Assembly (NCBI RefSeq): GCF_017873605.1
Contig: NZ_JAGGKI010000008.1
Coordinates: 124,001 to 188,000, forward strand
DNA: 64,000 nucleotides
DNA from: Paenibacillus lactis
GTDB lineage: Bacteria; Bacillota; Bacilli; Paenibacillales; Paenibacillaceae
Direction: 5' to 3'
Below, piece by piece: positions 26,032 to 34,760 of this stretch (the first letter of the stretch is position 1; each line of letters begins with the position of its first letter). Under the pieces are notes generated by a model. That model did not search any database. It was given only the letters and a program-made list of their open reading frames with translations, and was not told the DNA's origin. A program made the position numbers and the translations under genes.

Positions 26032-29000
26032 TTACATGCCTACGTGTTGACCGGGCTGGCTGCTCTCTGAGCTCCGTTCTTTCGGCGTGAAAGGCCACCA
26101 GTTGGCCCGGCCGAAGATGCGTACCATGACCGGCACGAAGAACGGAAGAAATACGAGGGCGTACAGCACGAGTCCGACCAGCACGACGGTGGCGATCTGC
26201 ATCATGGACAGGACGCCCGACGGATACATCGCGGCGAACGTTCCGCCGAGAATGACGACTGCGGACAAGATGACCGTGCCCATATTCCGCATGGCGTGAA
26301 GGATGGCATCCTTGACATCCCAGCTCTTGTTCTCGTTAAAGCGCGCCATCAGGAAGATGCTGTAATCGACGCCAAGCGCGATCAGCATAACAAAGCTGAA
26401 GAATGGCGTCGCCCAGGTAATGCCGGAGTAACCCAGTCCGTGCACGAAGATCATCTCGGTTACTCCAACCGAAGTAAAGTACGTAATAACGAGGGAGATA
26501 ATGAGATAAATCGGCATCACGATGGAACGCAGCAGCACGACGAGAATAATAAAGATTCCGCTGAGCATCAGAATAACCGTACGGGTATAGTCCTCGTCCG
26601 AGATGCTCTGCAGGTCATGGTTCGTGCTCGTAATGCCGCTGATGGCGACCTCGGCGTTTTCCAGCTTCGTATCCTTCACCGCGCGGGCAACGGCCGCCTC
26701 AATCTGCTCGACGCTTCCCAGCGCTTCCTCGCTGTACGGGTTTGTCGACAGCACGACATCGAGGGTCATGACCTTGCGGTTATCGGATAAGTACGTATCG
26801 AACACCGTCTGCATCTCGTCGTTCTCCAGCGCTTCCTGCGGAATGAAGAACCCGCTGAGCTCATCGTCCTGGAGATCCTGGATCTGCTGCAGGTAGTCTT
26901 GGGCCGAACTTAAACCGTCGGTAATCTGCTTCAACCCGTCCGCGCTGGAGTTCAGGCCTTCCGTCAGCTCGCCAAGCTGTCCGGTGAGATCACCGAAGCC
27001 GTCCGCCAGCTGTTGCTGGCCGCCCTGCAGCTGCTCGAGCCCGCCTGTAATGGATGGGATCTGGCTCACGATGCGTCCCTGGCCGTCCGCGGCCTGCGAA
27101 AGTCCGGACTTGAGCTCACCGATGCCTGCCGCCAGCTTTTGAAGCCCGTCTGCGAGGGCGGTCTGCCCGGCGGCCGCTTTGGTGTAGCCCTTGTTGGCTT
27201 CCGATAGACCGGCGGCCGCACCCTTCATCTGCTCGGAAATCTGTCCGAGTCCTGCCGCCAGCTCGGCAGTGCCGGCAGCTGTCTGGGTCACGGTCCCCTT
27301 AATCGTCTGGTAGTTCATGTCCTGGAGGATTTCAGGATGACTGTTCTCAAGACCCGAGAAGGAGGCTTCAAGCCCCTTCAGTGCAGCCGCTACGCTTCCA
27401 AGCTGCTCCTGAATTCCGCTTACGCCGCCGTTTAGCGCCGCAAGTCCGGTATCCAGCTGCTTGTAGCCCTCAAGCAGCTTGGCATGCGCGTTCGCAAGCT
27501 CTTTCGCGCTTTGCGCCGCTTGCGTAAGCCCGGACTCGATTTCGCCGGCTCCGGCGGATCCGCTTTTGATCCCTTGCTCAATGGCTTTGAGGCCTGTTGC
27601 AAGCTCAGTCATGCCGGCCTTCAGCTCGGCCGTTCCTTTCGTTAATTCCTTTGCGCCGGCAGCGGCTTCATTCAGCTTGGGCGCATTTTCGCTCAGCTGC
27701 TTGCCTGCCTCGGATAAACCGCTCTGAATTTGTGCCAGCCCGTCATTCGTTTCCGTAAGGCCCTCATTCAGCGTTTTCACTTGAGTCGGAATGAGGAAGT
27801 CATGTATTTGCTCGCCGGTCGGGCGGGAGAGGCTGCGAATGCTGGATACGCCTTCGACCTTTTCCACTTCCCGGCTGATCTTCTCCGCGAGTCCCATATA
27901 TTCGGCCGTATCCATCTCGTCATCATTCTTAATGACAATGGTGGAAGGCAGCGATTGTCCGGGACCAAAGCTGTCGGAAATAATGTTGAAGCCTTTGACG
28001 GACTCATAGCTCGGACCGATCTCCTCCAAACTGTTGAAGGACAGCTTGCCGCTGTATGTCACGAGAAACGGAGCCACGATAACAGCCACGACAAGCAGGG
28101 GGGCCCAAGGCCTTTTAAGCGAGAAGGATCCGGCCGCTCCCCACAGCTTGTTCTCGCTGTGCTCCAGCTTCCCGCGGGAAGGCCAGAACAGCTTCTTGCC
28201 GAGCACCGCCATAAAGAACGGGACGACGGTTATGAGAGCAAGCAGCATGACGGCGATGCCGACGGCGACAGCAACCGCGGATTTGTACAAGATGAATTTC
28301 GACAGGCCGATCGCTATAAAGCCGACGAATACGGCCAAACCGGAATAAAAGACGGTGCCGCCCGCTTTCCGGTACGTTTCGATGATTGCCGACTTCGTAT
28401 CATCCGAGGCTGTCAGCTCCTCCTTGAAGCGGCTGATCAGCAGGATGCAGTAGTCGGTCCCGATGCCGAACATGACGGCAACCATGAAGATCTGCGTAAA
28501 TGTTGAGATCGGGAAGTCGAACCGGTCGACGAGGAACGAGACCACCGATTGGGACACGATGTAGCTGAGACCGACGGTGAGCAGCGGAACGAATGGGGCG
28601 ACAAAAGAACGGAATACGATGAAGAGGATAAGAAGAATAAAGATGACCGTAATATATTCCGTTTTCTTGAGCCCTTCTTCCGAGCTGACGATCGTATCTT
28701 CATTAATGAGTCCTTCACTCGTCAGATAATGCTCCGCGCTAACGCCTTCAAGGATCTGATCGACTTGCTCAGGCAGCGCCTTGACGGCCTCTTGGCCTCC
28801 GCTGACCTGCAACGCCGTCATGATCGTTTTGCCGTCCTTGGCAATCAGCGTATCTTCAAGCTCCTTCTGGGTGAACGGCTCATTGATGGAGTCGATATTC
28901 AGGCTTTCCTTTCGGTCGTTCAGGCTCTGAATCCCCTGCTTAATGCTCTCCTTATCGGCTTCGCTCAAGCCATCGGGATTATGAAAGACTAGGGCAACCT

Positions 29001-29202
29001 GATGTAAGGTTTCTCCGCCCTCGCCTCCCGATGCTTCCTTAAGAATTTCGGCAGCTCTCGACGACGTGTAGCCGTCAGGAACGGACAGCTGACCCTTCTC
29101 GCGGACGAGATCCGCCATCGACGGTGCCGTCAAGAATAGTGAGACGGCAGCAGCAAGCCACAGGACAATAATGAGCCATCTTGCTTTTAGTATGGCTTTC
29201 AA
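26032..29202 (-). CDS. MMPL/RND-family transporter with long coiled-coil insertion
   Basis: 1056 residues. Two six-helix MMPL halves are evident (~1-370 and ~840-1040), with GTDYCILLISRFKEEL and GVDYSIFLMARFNENK as matching conserved segments. Between them lies an unusually long periplasm-facing region (~450-800) built from repeated heptad-like segments rich in G, A, Q, L and S (AAGLGQISEQMKG, LAAGIGELKSGLSQA), similar in style to YhgE/Pip proteins. It overlaps the upstream marR gene by four bases. The MarR-MMPL order resembles B. subtilis ydgG-ydgH. Likely an efflux pump for a lipophilic or antimicrobial compound. Confidence 0.88.
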   Translation of the reverse strand: MKAILKARWLIIVLWLAAAVSLFLTAPSMADLVREKGQLSVPDGYTSSRAAEILKEASGGEGGETLHQVALVFHNPDGLSEADKESIKQGIQSLNDRKESLNIDSINEPFTQKELEDTLIAKDGKTIMTALQVSGGQEAVKALPEQVDQILEGVSAEHYLTSEGLINEDTIVSSEEGLKKTEYITVIFILLILFIVFRSFVAPFVPLLTVGLSYIVSQSVVSFLVDRFDFPISTFTQIFMVAVMFGIGTDYCILLISRFKEELTASDDTKSAIIETYRKAGGTVFYSGLAVFVGFIAIGLSKFILYKSAVAVAVGIAVMLLALITVVPFFMAVLGKKLFWPSRGKLEHSENKLWGAAGSFSLKRPWAPLLVVAVIVAPFLVTYSGKLSFNSLEEIGPSYESVKGFNIISDSFGPGQSLPSTIVIKNDDEMDTAEYMGLAEKISREVEKVEGVSSIRSLSRPTGEQIHDFLIPTQVKTLNEGLTETNDGLAQIQSGLSEAGKQLSENAPKLNEAAAGAKELTKGTAELKAGMTELATGLKAIEQGIKSGSAGAGEIESGLTQAAQSAKELANAHAKLLEGYKQLDTGLAALNGGVSGIQEQLGSVAAALKGLEASFSGLENSHPEILQDMNYQTIKGTVTQTAAGTAELAAGLGQISEQMKGAAAGLSEANKGYTKAAAGQTALADGLQKLAAGIGELKSGLSQAADGQGRIVSQIPSITGGLEQLQGGQQQLADGFGDLTGQLGELTEGLNSSADGLKQITDGLSSAQDYLQQIQDLQDDELSGFFIPQEALENDEMQTVFDTYLSDNRKVMTLDVVLSTNPYSEEALGSVEQIEAAVARAVKDTKLENAEVAISGITSTNHDLQSISDEDYTRTVILMLSGIFIILVVLLRSIVMPIYLIISLVITYFTSVGVTEMIFVHGLGYSGITWATPFFSFVMLIALGVDYSIFLMARFNENKSWDVKDAILHAMRNMGTVILSAVVILGGTFAAMYPSGVLSMMQIATVVLVGLVLYALVFLPFFVPVMVRIFGRANWWPFTPKERSSESSQPGQHVGM

Positions 29203-29651
29203 TTTTTTCTCCCTCCTGATTCCTGCATCAATTGACCCAGCTTCTCGAACATCGAGATAAACATTTCGATATCTTTTTCTTCGAAATGCTTTAGGTACGG
29301 GGAAATGATATTCCGTACTTGCTCCTGGGCCGATTCGAAAATGGATGTACCATAGTCGGTTAACGCCAGGTAGACCTGCCGCCGGTCCGCTTCGTCGCGG
29401 GTCCGGTATAGGATCCCGGCGTCAACGAGTCGGTTGACGATGGCAGTGATCGAGCTTTTGCCTACGGCCAGCGTGTCGGCCAACTGCGAAGAGGTGCACT
29501 GGGGCATGCTGTTGATCAAGCGCACGACCTGGAATTGGTCGTTCGTCAGATCCTCGCCAAGATGTTCCCGCATTTCGGCACTAATGCGCCGGGTAACCAA
29601 CTGGTAAACATCCAAATACCGGTCGATCCACTGCTTCGCTTTGTCATTCAA
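29199..29651 (-). CDS. MarR-family repressor of the MMPL operon
   Basis: 150 residues with the MarR winged helix (TSSQLADTLAVGKSSITAIVNRLVDAGIL, split by the usual turn) and the DRRQVYLALTDYG wing. The start is TTG at 29651, eight bases after GGAGG; the nearby ATG is out of frame. It is the first gene of a two-gene operon, with a four-base overlap into the MMPL gene. The large palindrome upstream suggests autorepression relieved by the pump substrate. Confidence 0.88.
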   Translation of the reverse strand: MNDKAKQWIDRYLDVYQLVTRRISAEMREHLGEDLTNDQFQVVRLINSMPQCTSSQLADTLAVGKSSITAIVNRLVDAGILYRTRDEADRRQVYLALTDYGTSIFESAQEQVRNIISPYLKHFEEKDIEMFISMFEKLGQLMQESGGRKN

Positions 29652-30018
29652 CCGATAGCCCTCCTTTCCCGAGCCATATAGTTCGTGTGTGAAATAGTTT
29701 CATTATTGAACTATATGGCAGCTGGGGGCAAAAGTCAAACAGCTTGCTTATTGAGGCTGATGACCGGGGAATGGCCATGAGGGGGCGGGGAGATTTATTC
29801 GCATGTCCACCAAGCCGGCTTTTCTTGCGGCGCTTAAAATCCGCTTGAAGCCATCCTTTTACGATATGATCGATCGCTTGGCTTATATGAAGCCCGGGAC
29901 TACCGGGATACGCCTTTTCGGATGCGAGGAGGCTCCCTCCGAGATCTCGCACGGACACCAATCAAAACATTCGTGGAGACGATGTAATAATTAGAGAATC
30001 AAGCTGAAAGGAAGCGAA
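29652..30018. other. Intergenic region between marR and the HXXEE gene
   Basis: 367 bases. It contains the marR ribosome site, the marR operator at 29674-29718, and a 63-codon plus-strand frame (29803-29994) preceded by GGGGAG. That frame has no recognisable motif and is not called. Confidence 0.4.
29674..29718. promoter_or_regulatory. MarR operator upstream of marR-MMPL
   Basis: CCATATAGTTC (29674-29684) and GAACTATATGG (29708-29718) form a perfect 11-bp inverted repeat with 23 bases between the arms. A further ATAGTT half site lies inside (29694-29699) and pairs with the right arm. It lies 23-67 bases upstream of the marR start, where it would cover the promoter. Confidence 0.7.
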
Positions 30019-30573
30019 TTATTCAAAAGGCACGTTACGGACCGGGGCGAGTCGCATGCCGATGGTCAGACCCAACCATACGAGAAACAGCGTGACCGGC
30101 ATTGCGATGGCCAAGCCAAGGGCAAGGGCTCCGAGATCGATCATTTTCTGGTGGATCAGATTGTATAGAGCGTAAGCTCCAAAGGGAATTTCAAGAAGAG
30201 CAGCGGTAATCACACCGGGAGTGTATTTCCGCAGCAGGACGGTAGCCCCTACATGCTTTATTCCGTCCAGGAGGAACACCGCAACGAATCCGGCGTATAG
30301 AAACGGCATGCTGCCGACCGTGTCATAACGAACAGCGGCATGCCAGGTTACGGAGGTGAGCACGAAGCCGAGCACCAGTACGGCAAATGTAAAAGAAAGC
30401 GTCAGATTTTTATCCCACCTTATCGGGATGGACGATACTTTGGAGAGCCATAGGCTGTCTTTGTTCCTCCTAATCCAGTGCTCCATGCTTGCGATTTCCT
30501 CGCCATCGTGCAGGAAGAATACGACTGGCAGCAGCCATAACAGCATTTCCGAGTTCCAATCCACCATCATCAC
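30019..30573 (-). CDS. HXXEE-domain membrane protein
   Basis: 184 residues with about five hydrophobic segments. The family motif H-x-x-E-E is present as LHDGEE at residues 21-26, followed by EHWIRRNK. HXXEE proteins are of unknown function. It ends without a visible terminator. A palindromic TTGAGT-N4-ACTCAA site lies 40 bases upstream and is identical in arms to the one at the adjacent tetR promoter, so it is probably the regulated partner of that TetR. Confidence 0.82.
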   Translation of the reverse strand: MMMVDWNSEMLLWLLPVVFFLHDGEEIASMEHWIRRNKDSLWLSKVSSIPIRWDKNLTLSFTFAVLVLGFVLTSVTWHAAVRYDTVGSMPFLYAGFVAVFLLDGIKHVGATVLLRKYTPGVITAALLEIPFGAYALYNLIHQKMIDLGALALGLAIAMPVTLFLVWLGLTIGMRLAPVRNVPFE

Positions 30574-30612
30574 AATTCTCTCCCTTCAAAGGTCCTTCAA
30601 CAGAACAAAAAG

Positions 30613-30628
30613 TTGAGTAGACACTCAA
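30613..30628. promoter_or_regulatory. TetR operator copy 1, upstream of HXXEE gene
   Basis: TTGAGT-AGAC-ACTCAA, a perfect 6+4+6 inverted repeat. It shares both arms with the site at 31545-31560. A further perfect 14-base palindrome (ATTGCTTAAGCAAT) lies at 30665-30678. Confidence 0.7.
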
Positions 30629-30803
30629 ATTATGAGTATAAAATTAGCTGATGCTTTAGCGAAAATTGCTTAAGCAATCAGCAGGAAATCATCTTATGCA
30701 ATACGCCAGGACAGCAGCCTGCTTAAAAAAGGGCCTTACAAGGATTAACCATTATGACAATATAAACATATTGGTATGCATTACCGATCCCGTCGGATGT
30801 TTC

Positions 30804-31394
30804 CTAACTCCATCCGTGCATCAGCAAACGGACAAGCTCCCGGACATACGCCTCGCCACCAAGCGGCATAAACTCCTCGCCGAAACGGGAATGGAGCATG
30901 AAGTAAACGAGAATGGAAGAGGTGACCGTCATCATGGCGACTTGGACGGTAAATTCCTGAGGAGGCCCGGATGCTCCCTGGCGTTTCAACATATTCCTGC
31001 CCGCCGTACCGAATCCGTCGATCAGGCTGGCAACTTCAGCCGATACCTCGGCATCGTTAACTAACTCCGGGGACCAGATGAGCATGATATATTCCTGATT
31101 CAATTTCAGAAACTCGAGATACTTCAAGCCATAGCGGACCAACGCCTCTTCCGTCGACAGCTCAGCCAGCGCATCCGCATCTGCTTCTACTTGCGGAATA
31201 AAGGAAAAGTTGCGAACGATATCAAGCAGCAGCTTCCGTTTATCACCGAAATGATAAAATATCAAGCCTTCGGCTACCCCGCTCTCGGCAGCGATTTCCT
31301 TGGTCGTTGTGGCATGGTATCCCTGTCTGGAGAACAGGCTTAAAGCTGATTGAAGAATCCGTTCTTTTTTTGCATTCGCTTTGCTGGTTGGCAT
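30804..31394 (-). CDS. TetR-family repressor
   Basis: About 196 residues. The N-terminal HTH matches TetR proteins (KKERILQSALSLFSRQGYHA, then KEIAAESGVAEGLIFYHFGDK). The C-terminal ligand domain is unassigned. The frame extends upstream to 31481, but only the ATG at 31394 has a ribosome site (AAAGGCGG, 9 bases). It is likely autoregulated through the operator in its consensus promoter and likely also controls the downstream HXXEE gene. Confidence 0.88.
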   Translation of the reverse strand: MPTSKANAKKERILQSALSLFSRQGYHATTTKEIAAESGVAEGLIFYHFGDKRKLLLDIVRNFSFIPQVEADADALAELSTEEALVRYGLKYLEFLKLNQEYIMLIWSPELVNDAEVSAEVASLIDGFGTAGRNMLKRQGASGPPQEFTVQVAMMTVTSSILVYFMLHSRFGEEFMPLGGEAYVRELVRLLMHGWS

Positions 31395-31544
31395 AAGTAA
31401 ATACCGCCTTTGTGGTTGGAATTTCGGTCCTGATATGAACTTCGTTTTGAAGGGATGCCGATTCGAAAAAGAGCGGGACATTCATCATTATGATATCGGT
31501 ATACGGGTCCAAGCGTCAGGCGAATATCGACCTGAAAGCGGAAA

Positions 31545-31588
31545 TTGAGTGTTTACTCAATATTATTTTTTCACTCACTCGTTGTCAA
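31545..31588 (-). promoter_or_regulatory. tetR promoter with overlapping operator copy 2
   Basis: On the minus strand, -35 TTGACA (complement of 31583-31588), a 17-base spacer and -10 TAATAT (complement of 31560-31565) form a near-consensus promoter. The operator TTGAGT-GTTT-ACTCAA (31545-31560) abuts and overlaps the -10, so a bound repressor would block the start site. The predicted leader is about 155 bases. Confidence 0.72.
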
Positions 31589-31689
31589 TAGGGCTTGGAA
31601 AGGACCGCGTAGGGTCGATCGGATTCTTCGAGTACGGTTCTGGTGGATACATCTTTACATAATAGGAAAACCGCGCGATAAGCGCGGCT

Positions 31690-32583
31690 TCATGACGGGG
31701 TCAATTCGATTCCCTGCAGCCGATAATACTTCTCCAAAAAATCGCGAAAAGATCGTGCGGCTTGGGATAAATATCGGGACCGCAGCCAGGCGATGCGGAA
31801 GGTGCGGCGGGCTTCGGGCTGCTCGATGCGCAGCTTGACCAGCTTCAATTCCTCGCCGCTCTTGCATTCGCCGATGAGCGCTACGCCGAATCCGCTGCGC
31901 ACGAGTTCGGCAATCGTGCGGGGATCCTCGACCTCGCATACGACGTTCGGGATGAAACCGGCCTGGCTGCAAAACTCGTTGTTCATTTTTTGATAGGGAT
32001 GCCCTTCCTTATAACCGACAAAGGGCTCCTGCGCGGCCTCGCTTAAATGGACGGAGGCTCTTGAAGCCAGCCGGTGGGCCGGAGGGACCGCCAGAAATAC
32101 TTCTTCGTCGAGCAGGGGAAGGTGGTCGATATCCGGATGCTTGATCGGCATGGATGTGAGGAAGAAATCGACCTCGCTGTACTCGATTGTCTGCTCCATG
32201 TCTTCCATAGAGGATTGAACGATGTGGAAATTGATCTCGGGATGCTCTTCCAGGAACAGTCGCAGCGGCTCGCGAAGCTGCTCCATGTTCGATAAAGCCA
32301 AATGAATGCGGCCGCGCTCCAGCCCCGCCAGATCGGCAACCTCCCTTCGTCCTTCCTCCAGCAATTGAAGCGCCGCCCTGGCTCTGGCCAAAAACGCTTT
32401 GCCGTAGGCATTCAACCGGATATGCCGTCCCTGCCGTTCGAACAAGGGGGTGCCGAGATCCTCCTCCAACCGGGAAATCGTCTTGCTCAGGGCAGGCTGC
32501 GCAATGCGAAGCTCCTGGGCGGCTTTGGTCATATGCTCAAGCCTGGCGACCGTGACAAAATACTTCAGCTGCAGCAGCTCCAT
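31690..32583 (-). CDS. LysR-family transcriptional regulator
   Basis: 297 residues. The HTH spans ~1-60 (FVTVARLEHMTKAAQELRIAQPALSKTISRLEEDLG) in the usual LysR form, followed by a periplasmic-binding-protein-like effector domain. It is divergent from the MDR oxidoreductase gene, with a perfect palindrome at 32602-32619 in the shared region. It probably controls that gene. The inducer is unknown. Confidence 0.9.
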   Translation of the reverse strand: MELLQLKYFVTVARLEHMTKAAQELRIAQPALSKTISRLEEDLGTPLFERQGRHIRLNAYGKAFLARARAALQLLEEGRREVADLAGLERGRIHLALSNMEQLREPLRLFLEEHPEINFHIVQSSMEDMEQTIEYSEVDFFLTSMPIKHPDIDHLPLLDEEVFLAVPPAHRLASRASVHLSEAAQEPFVGYKEGHPYQKMNNEFCSQAGFIPNVVCEVEDPRTIAELVRSGFGVALIGECKSGEELKLVKLRIEQPEARRTFRIAWLRSRYLSQAARSFRDFLEKYYRLQGIELTPS

Positions 32584-32601
32584 CGTATCTCCTGCCTTCC
32601 T

Positions 32602-32619
32602 TATATACTTCAGTATATA
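32602..32619. promoter_or_regulatory. LysR binding-site candidate
   Basis: TATATAC-TTCA-GTATATA, a perfect 7+4+7 inverted repeat with the T-N11-A spacing of LysR boxes, 19 bases upstream of the lysR start and between the two divergent genes. Confidence 0.6.
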
Positions 32620-32711
32620 TATACATGGATTATTTTATATTTTTTATTATCTATTGGTGATTATAGAATGAAGTCGAGAGGAAGATCAATCGATAAAAGG
32701 GGATGAGATCC

Positions 32712-33629
32712 ATGAAAGCAGCAGCTTTTTCTTCGATCGGGCCGCCGGAGGTCCTTCGCATCATGAACTTCGAGGATCCGCAGGCAGGACCGGGCGAGGT
32801 GCGGGTAAAAGTCAGGAGTGCGGGCGTGCAGCCTGCCGACTGCGCGGTGCGGGGCACCGGATGGACGCCTCCGCCGTTAACCTTGAAACAGCCTCAAATC
32901 GTAGGAAATGAGTTTGCCGGCACGATCGATCAGGTCGGGGAGGGGGTAGCCGGCTTCTCGCCGGGGGACGCCGTGCTCGGATGGTCGCTCCTAGCCTGTT
33001 ATGCGGAGTATGTCGTCGTCAGTACGGATCAGATCGTGCGAAAGCCTGAATCCATGAGCTGGGAGGAAGCCGGCGTCCTGAGCGCCTCCGGGCAAACAGC
33101 CCATACGGCCCTGGAGCAGCTGCGGGTAGGGGCCGGCGACACCGTATTGATTCATGCGGCTGCCGGCGGGGTAGGGACCTTTGCCGTCCAGATCGCCTTG
33201 GCCCTTGGAGCCAAGCAGGTCATCGGAACGGCAAGCGAGCGGAACCATGATTATCTGCGCTCGCTTGGCGCGGTTCCGGTCCTCTATGGTCCGGGTCTGG
33301 TTGATCGAGTGAGGGAGATCGCTCCCGAGGGGGTGGATGCAGCTTTGGATGCGGCGGGCGAGGAGGCTTTGCGGGCATCGGTAGAGCTGGTAAACGACAG
33401 GAGCCGGGTCGGCACGATCGCCTCGTTTGAAGCGGTGCCTGAGCTTGGCGTTCTGGCGATTCGCAGTCAAAGATCCCAATCCCGGTTAAATGGGCTGGTT
33501 CGTTTATATGAGCAGGGAATGCTTCAGATTCACATTTCGCATGCGTTCCCGCTCAGCGAAGCTGCGAAGGCGCACCGGCTGGTGGAAACGGGACATGCCC
33601 GCGGCAAGACCGTACTGGTCATCGACTAG
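32712..33629 (+). CDS. NADP-dependent MDR oxidoreductase (quinone reductase-like)
   Basis: About 305 residues. It has the MDR/QOR layout without catalytic zinc ligands: MKAAAFSSIGPPEVL start, VGNEFAGTIDQVG, and a Rossmann dinucleotide site (HAAAGGVGTFAVQIALALGA). Such enzymes reduce quinones or enones with NADPH. The ATG at 32712 follows AAAGGGG with suitable spacing; the ATG three codons earlier is too close. It is divergent from and probably controlled by the LysR gene. Confidence 0.87.
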   Translation: MKAAAFSSIGPPEVLRIMNFEDPQAGPGEVRVKVRSAGVQPADCAVRGTGWTPPPLTLKQPQIVGNEFAGTIDQVGEGVAGFSPGDAVLGWSLLACYAEYVVVSTDQIVRKPESMSWEEAGVLSASGQTAHTALEQLRVGAGDTVLIHAAAGGVGTFAVQIALALGAKQVIGTASERNHDYLRSLGAVPVLYGPGLVDRVREIAPEGVDAALDAAGEEALRASVELVNDRSRVGTIASFEAVPELGVLAIRSQRSQSRLNGLVRLYEQGMLQIHISHAFPLSEAAKAHRLVETGHARGKTVLVID

Positions 33630-33688
33630 CCGCCTTAAGAGCCTGTTAGCAGGCTGACGCTTGGCGGGAGCTGCCTTGGATTCGAACA

Positions 33689-33735
33689 AAAGGAGATGTT
33701 CCATAAGATCATTTGATCTTGCGGACATCTCCTTT
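33689..33735. terminator. Bidirectional terminator between MDR and tandem-MerR genes
   Basis: AAAGGAGATGT (33689-33699) pairs with ACATCTCCTTT (33725-33735). The inner AAGATCA/TGATCTT palindrome (33705-33720) extends the cruciform. It lies between two convergent genes. Confidence 0.75.
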
Positions 33736-33762
33736 ATTACGTTGGATGGCCTGCGGCCTTGA

Positions 33763-34464
33763 TTATATCAGCTTCAGCACCTCACACAGGCGGTACACAT
33801 AATGGACGCCGCGGATTTGATGGTGATTCAGGTGATTTAAATAGACAAGCGTCTCTTTAAACAGCCTTCTTGCATTATGGACCTGGTGGTGCTGGAGCTC
33901 TTGCAGCACATCCTTAATGACCTCAAGCGGATAATTGGCCGAACGGAGAATGCGGATGATCAGGATTTGTCGGACCAGCGCCCGGTTGAACGTCCGATAG
34001 CCATTCTCTTCATCGCGCGGCAGCGTTATGACCCCTTCCTTCTCCCAATGCCGGATTGCCGTGGCTTCAACGCCGGTTTCGGCGGCGACCTCGCCGATGG
34101 TCATCTTATCCTTGCGGCCATGGGAATCGGCATCATCCAATTGCTCCGTCTCCAGAATGCGGATCGTTCGTTCGGCAAGGGTTTTGTCGCGATGGAGCCG
34201 GGCCTGCACTTCATTGATGATCCATAGCGCTTCATCAAGCTCCTTCTCCTGCAGCTTTTTCATCACTTTCTTCGTAACATCGACGCCGAAGCCCGGAAAC
34301 ATGGCCCGGATGCATTCAAAGTATGCCGCATGCTCCTCGGTGTAGATCCGGTAGCCGCTTGCAGTGCGTTCAGTCGGCGGAACGATGCCCCAGCTCTCAT
34401 AGTGCCGAAGCGCGCTTGTGCTGATGCCCAGCTTTCTGGCGATCTCGATCGGCCGGATTCCCAT
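33763..34464 (-). CDS. Regulator with two tandem MerR DNA-binding domains
   Basis: 233 residues. The first MerR winged helix spans ~1-70 (EIARKLGISTSALRHYESWGI, then GYRIY). The second begins at ~120 (TIGEVAAETGVEATAIRHWEKEG, then NGYRTFNRALVRQILIIRIL). A helical linker joins them. Typical MerR proteins have one such domain and a C-terminal effector domain; here the effector domain is replaced by a second reader head. GGAGGAGG precedes the ATG. An inverted repeat in its promoter suggests autoregulation. Confidence 0.85.
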   Translation of the reverse strand: MGIRPIEIARKLGISTSALRHYESWGIVPPTERTASGYRIYTEEHAAYFECIRAMFPGFGVDVTKKVMKKLQEKELDEALWIINEVQARLHRDKTLAERTIRILETEQLDDADSHGRKDKMTIGEVAAETGVEATAIRHWEKEGVITLPRDEENGYRTFNRALVRQILIIRILRSANYPLEVIKDVLQELQHHQVHNARRLFKETLVYLNHLNHHQIRGVHYVYRLCEVLKLI

Positions 34465-34491
34465 GGTTTTCTACCTCCTCCGGATGGGCTC

Positions 34492-34520
34492 GTACAATTA
34501 CGTTTCTGGGTGGATTGTAC
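34492..34520 (-). promoter_or_regulatory. Promoter/operator of the tandem-MerR gene
   Basis: GTACAAT (34492-34498) and ATTGTAC (34514-34520) form an inverted repeat. The distal arm supplies an extended -10 on the minus strand (TGG-TACAAT), so binding there would overlap RNA polymerase. Confidence 0.45.
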
Positions 34521-34760
34521 CATGACGGACCACGGGAATGAAGCGGATCCTTGTATACCATTTCGATCACCGGATGATGAACAGCAAGTTAAAAGGCTAG
34601 CGGGATATTTTTGCAGAAACGCAGTCGCTCAACATTATCACTAAACCTTAAAGCACCATGACGGGATTGAGCTCAAAAAATCGCGATGCGCCAAAGATCG
34701 GAATCCTGAAATTTTGTACTTGCATCAATGTTGTAATATGGGGATGTAATCGGCGCTGGT

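Noticed and set aside
29803..29994. 63-codon plus-strand frame with a GGGGAG site
   Set aside because: Acceptable ribosome site but no recognisable domain or conserved context; kept out of the gene list.
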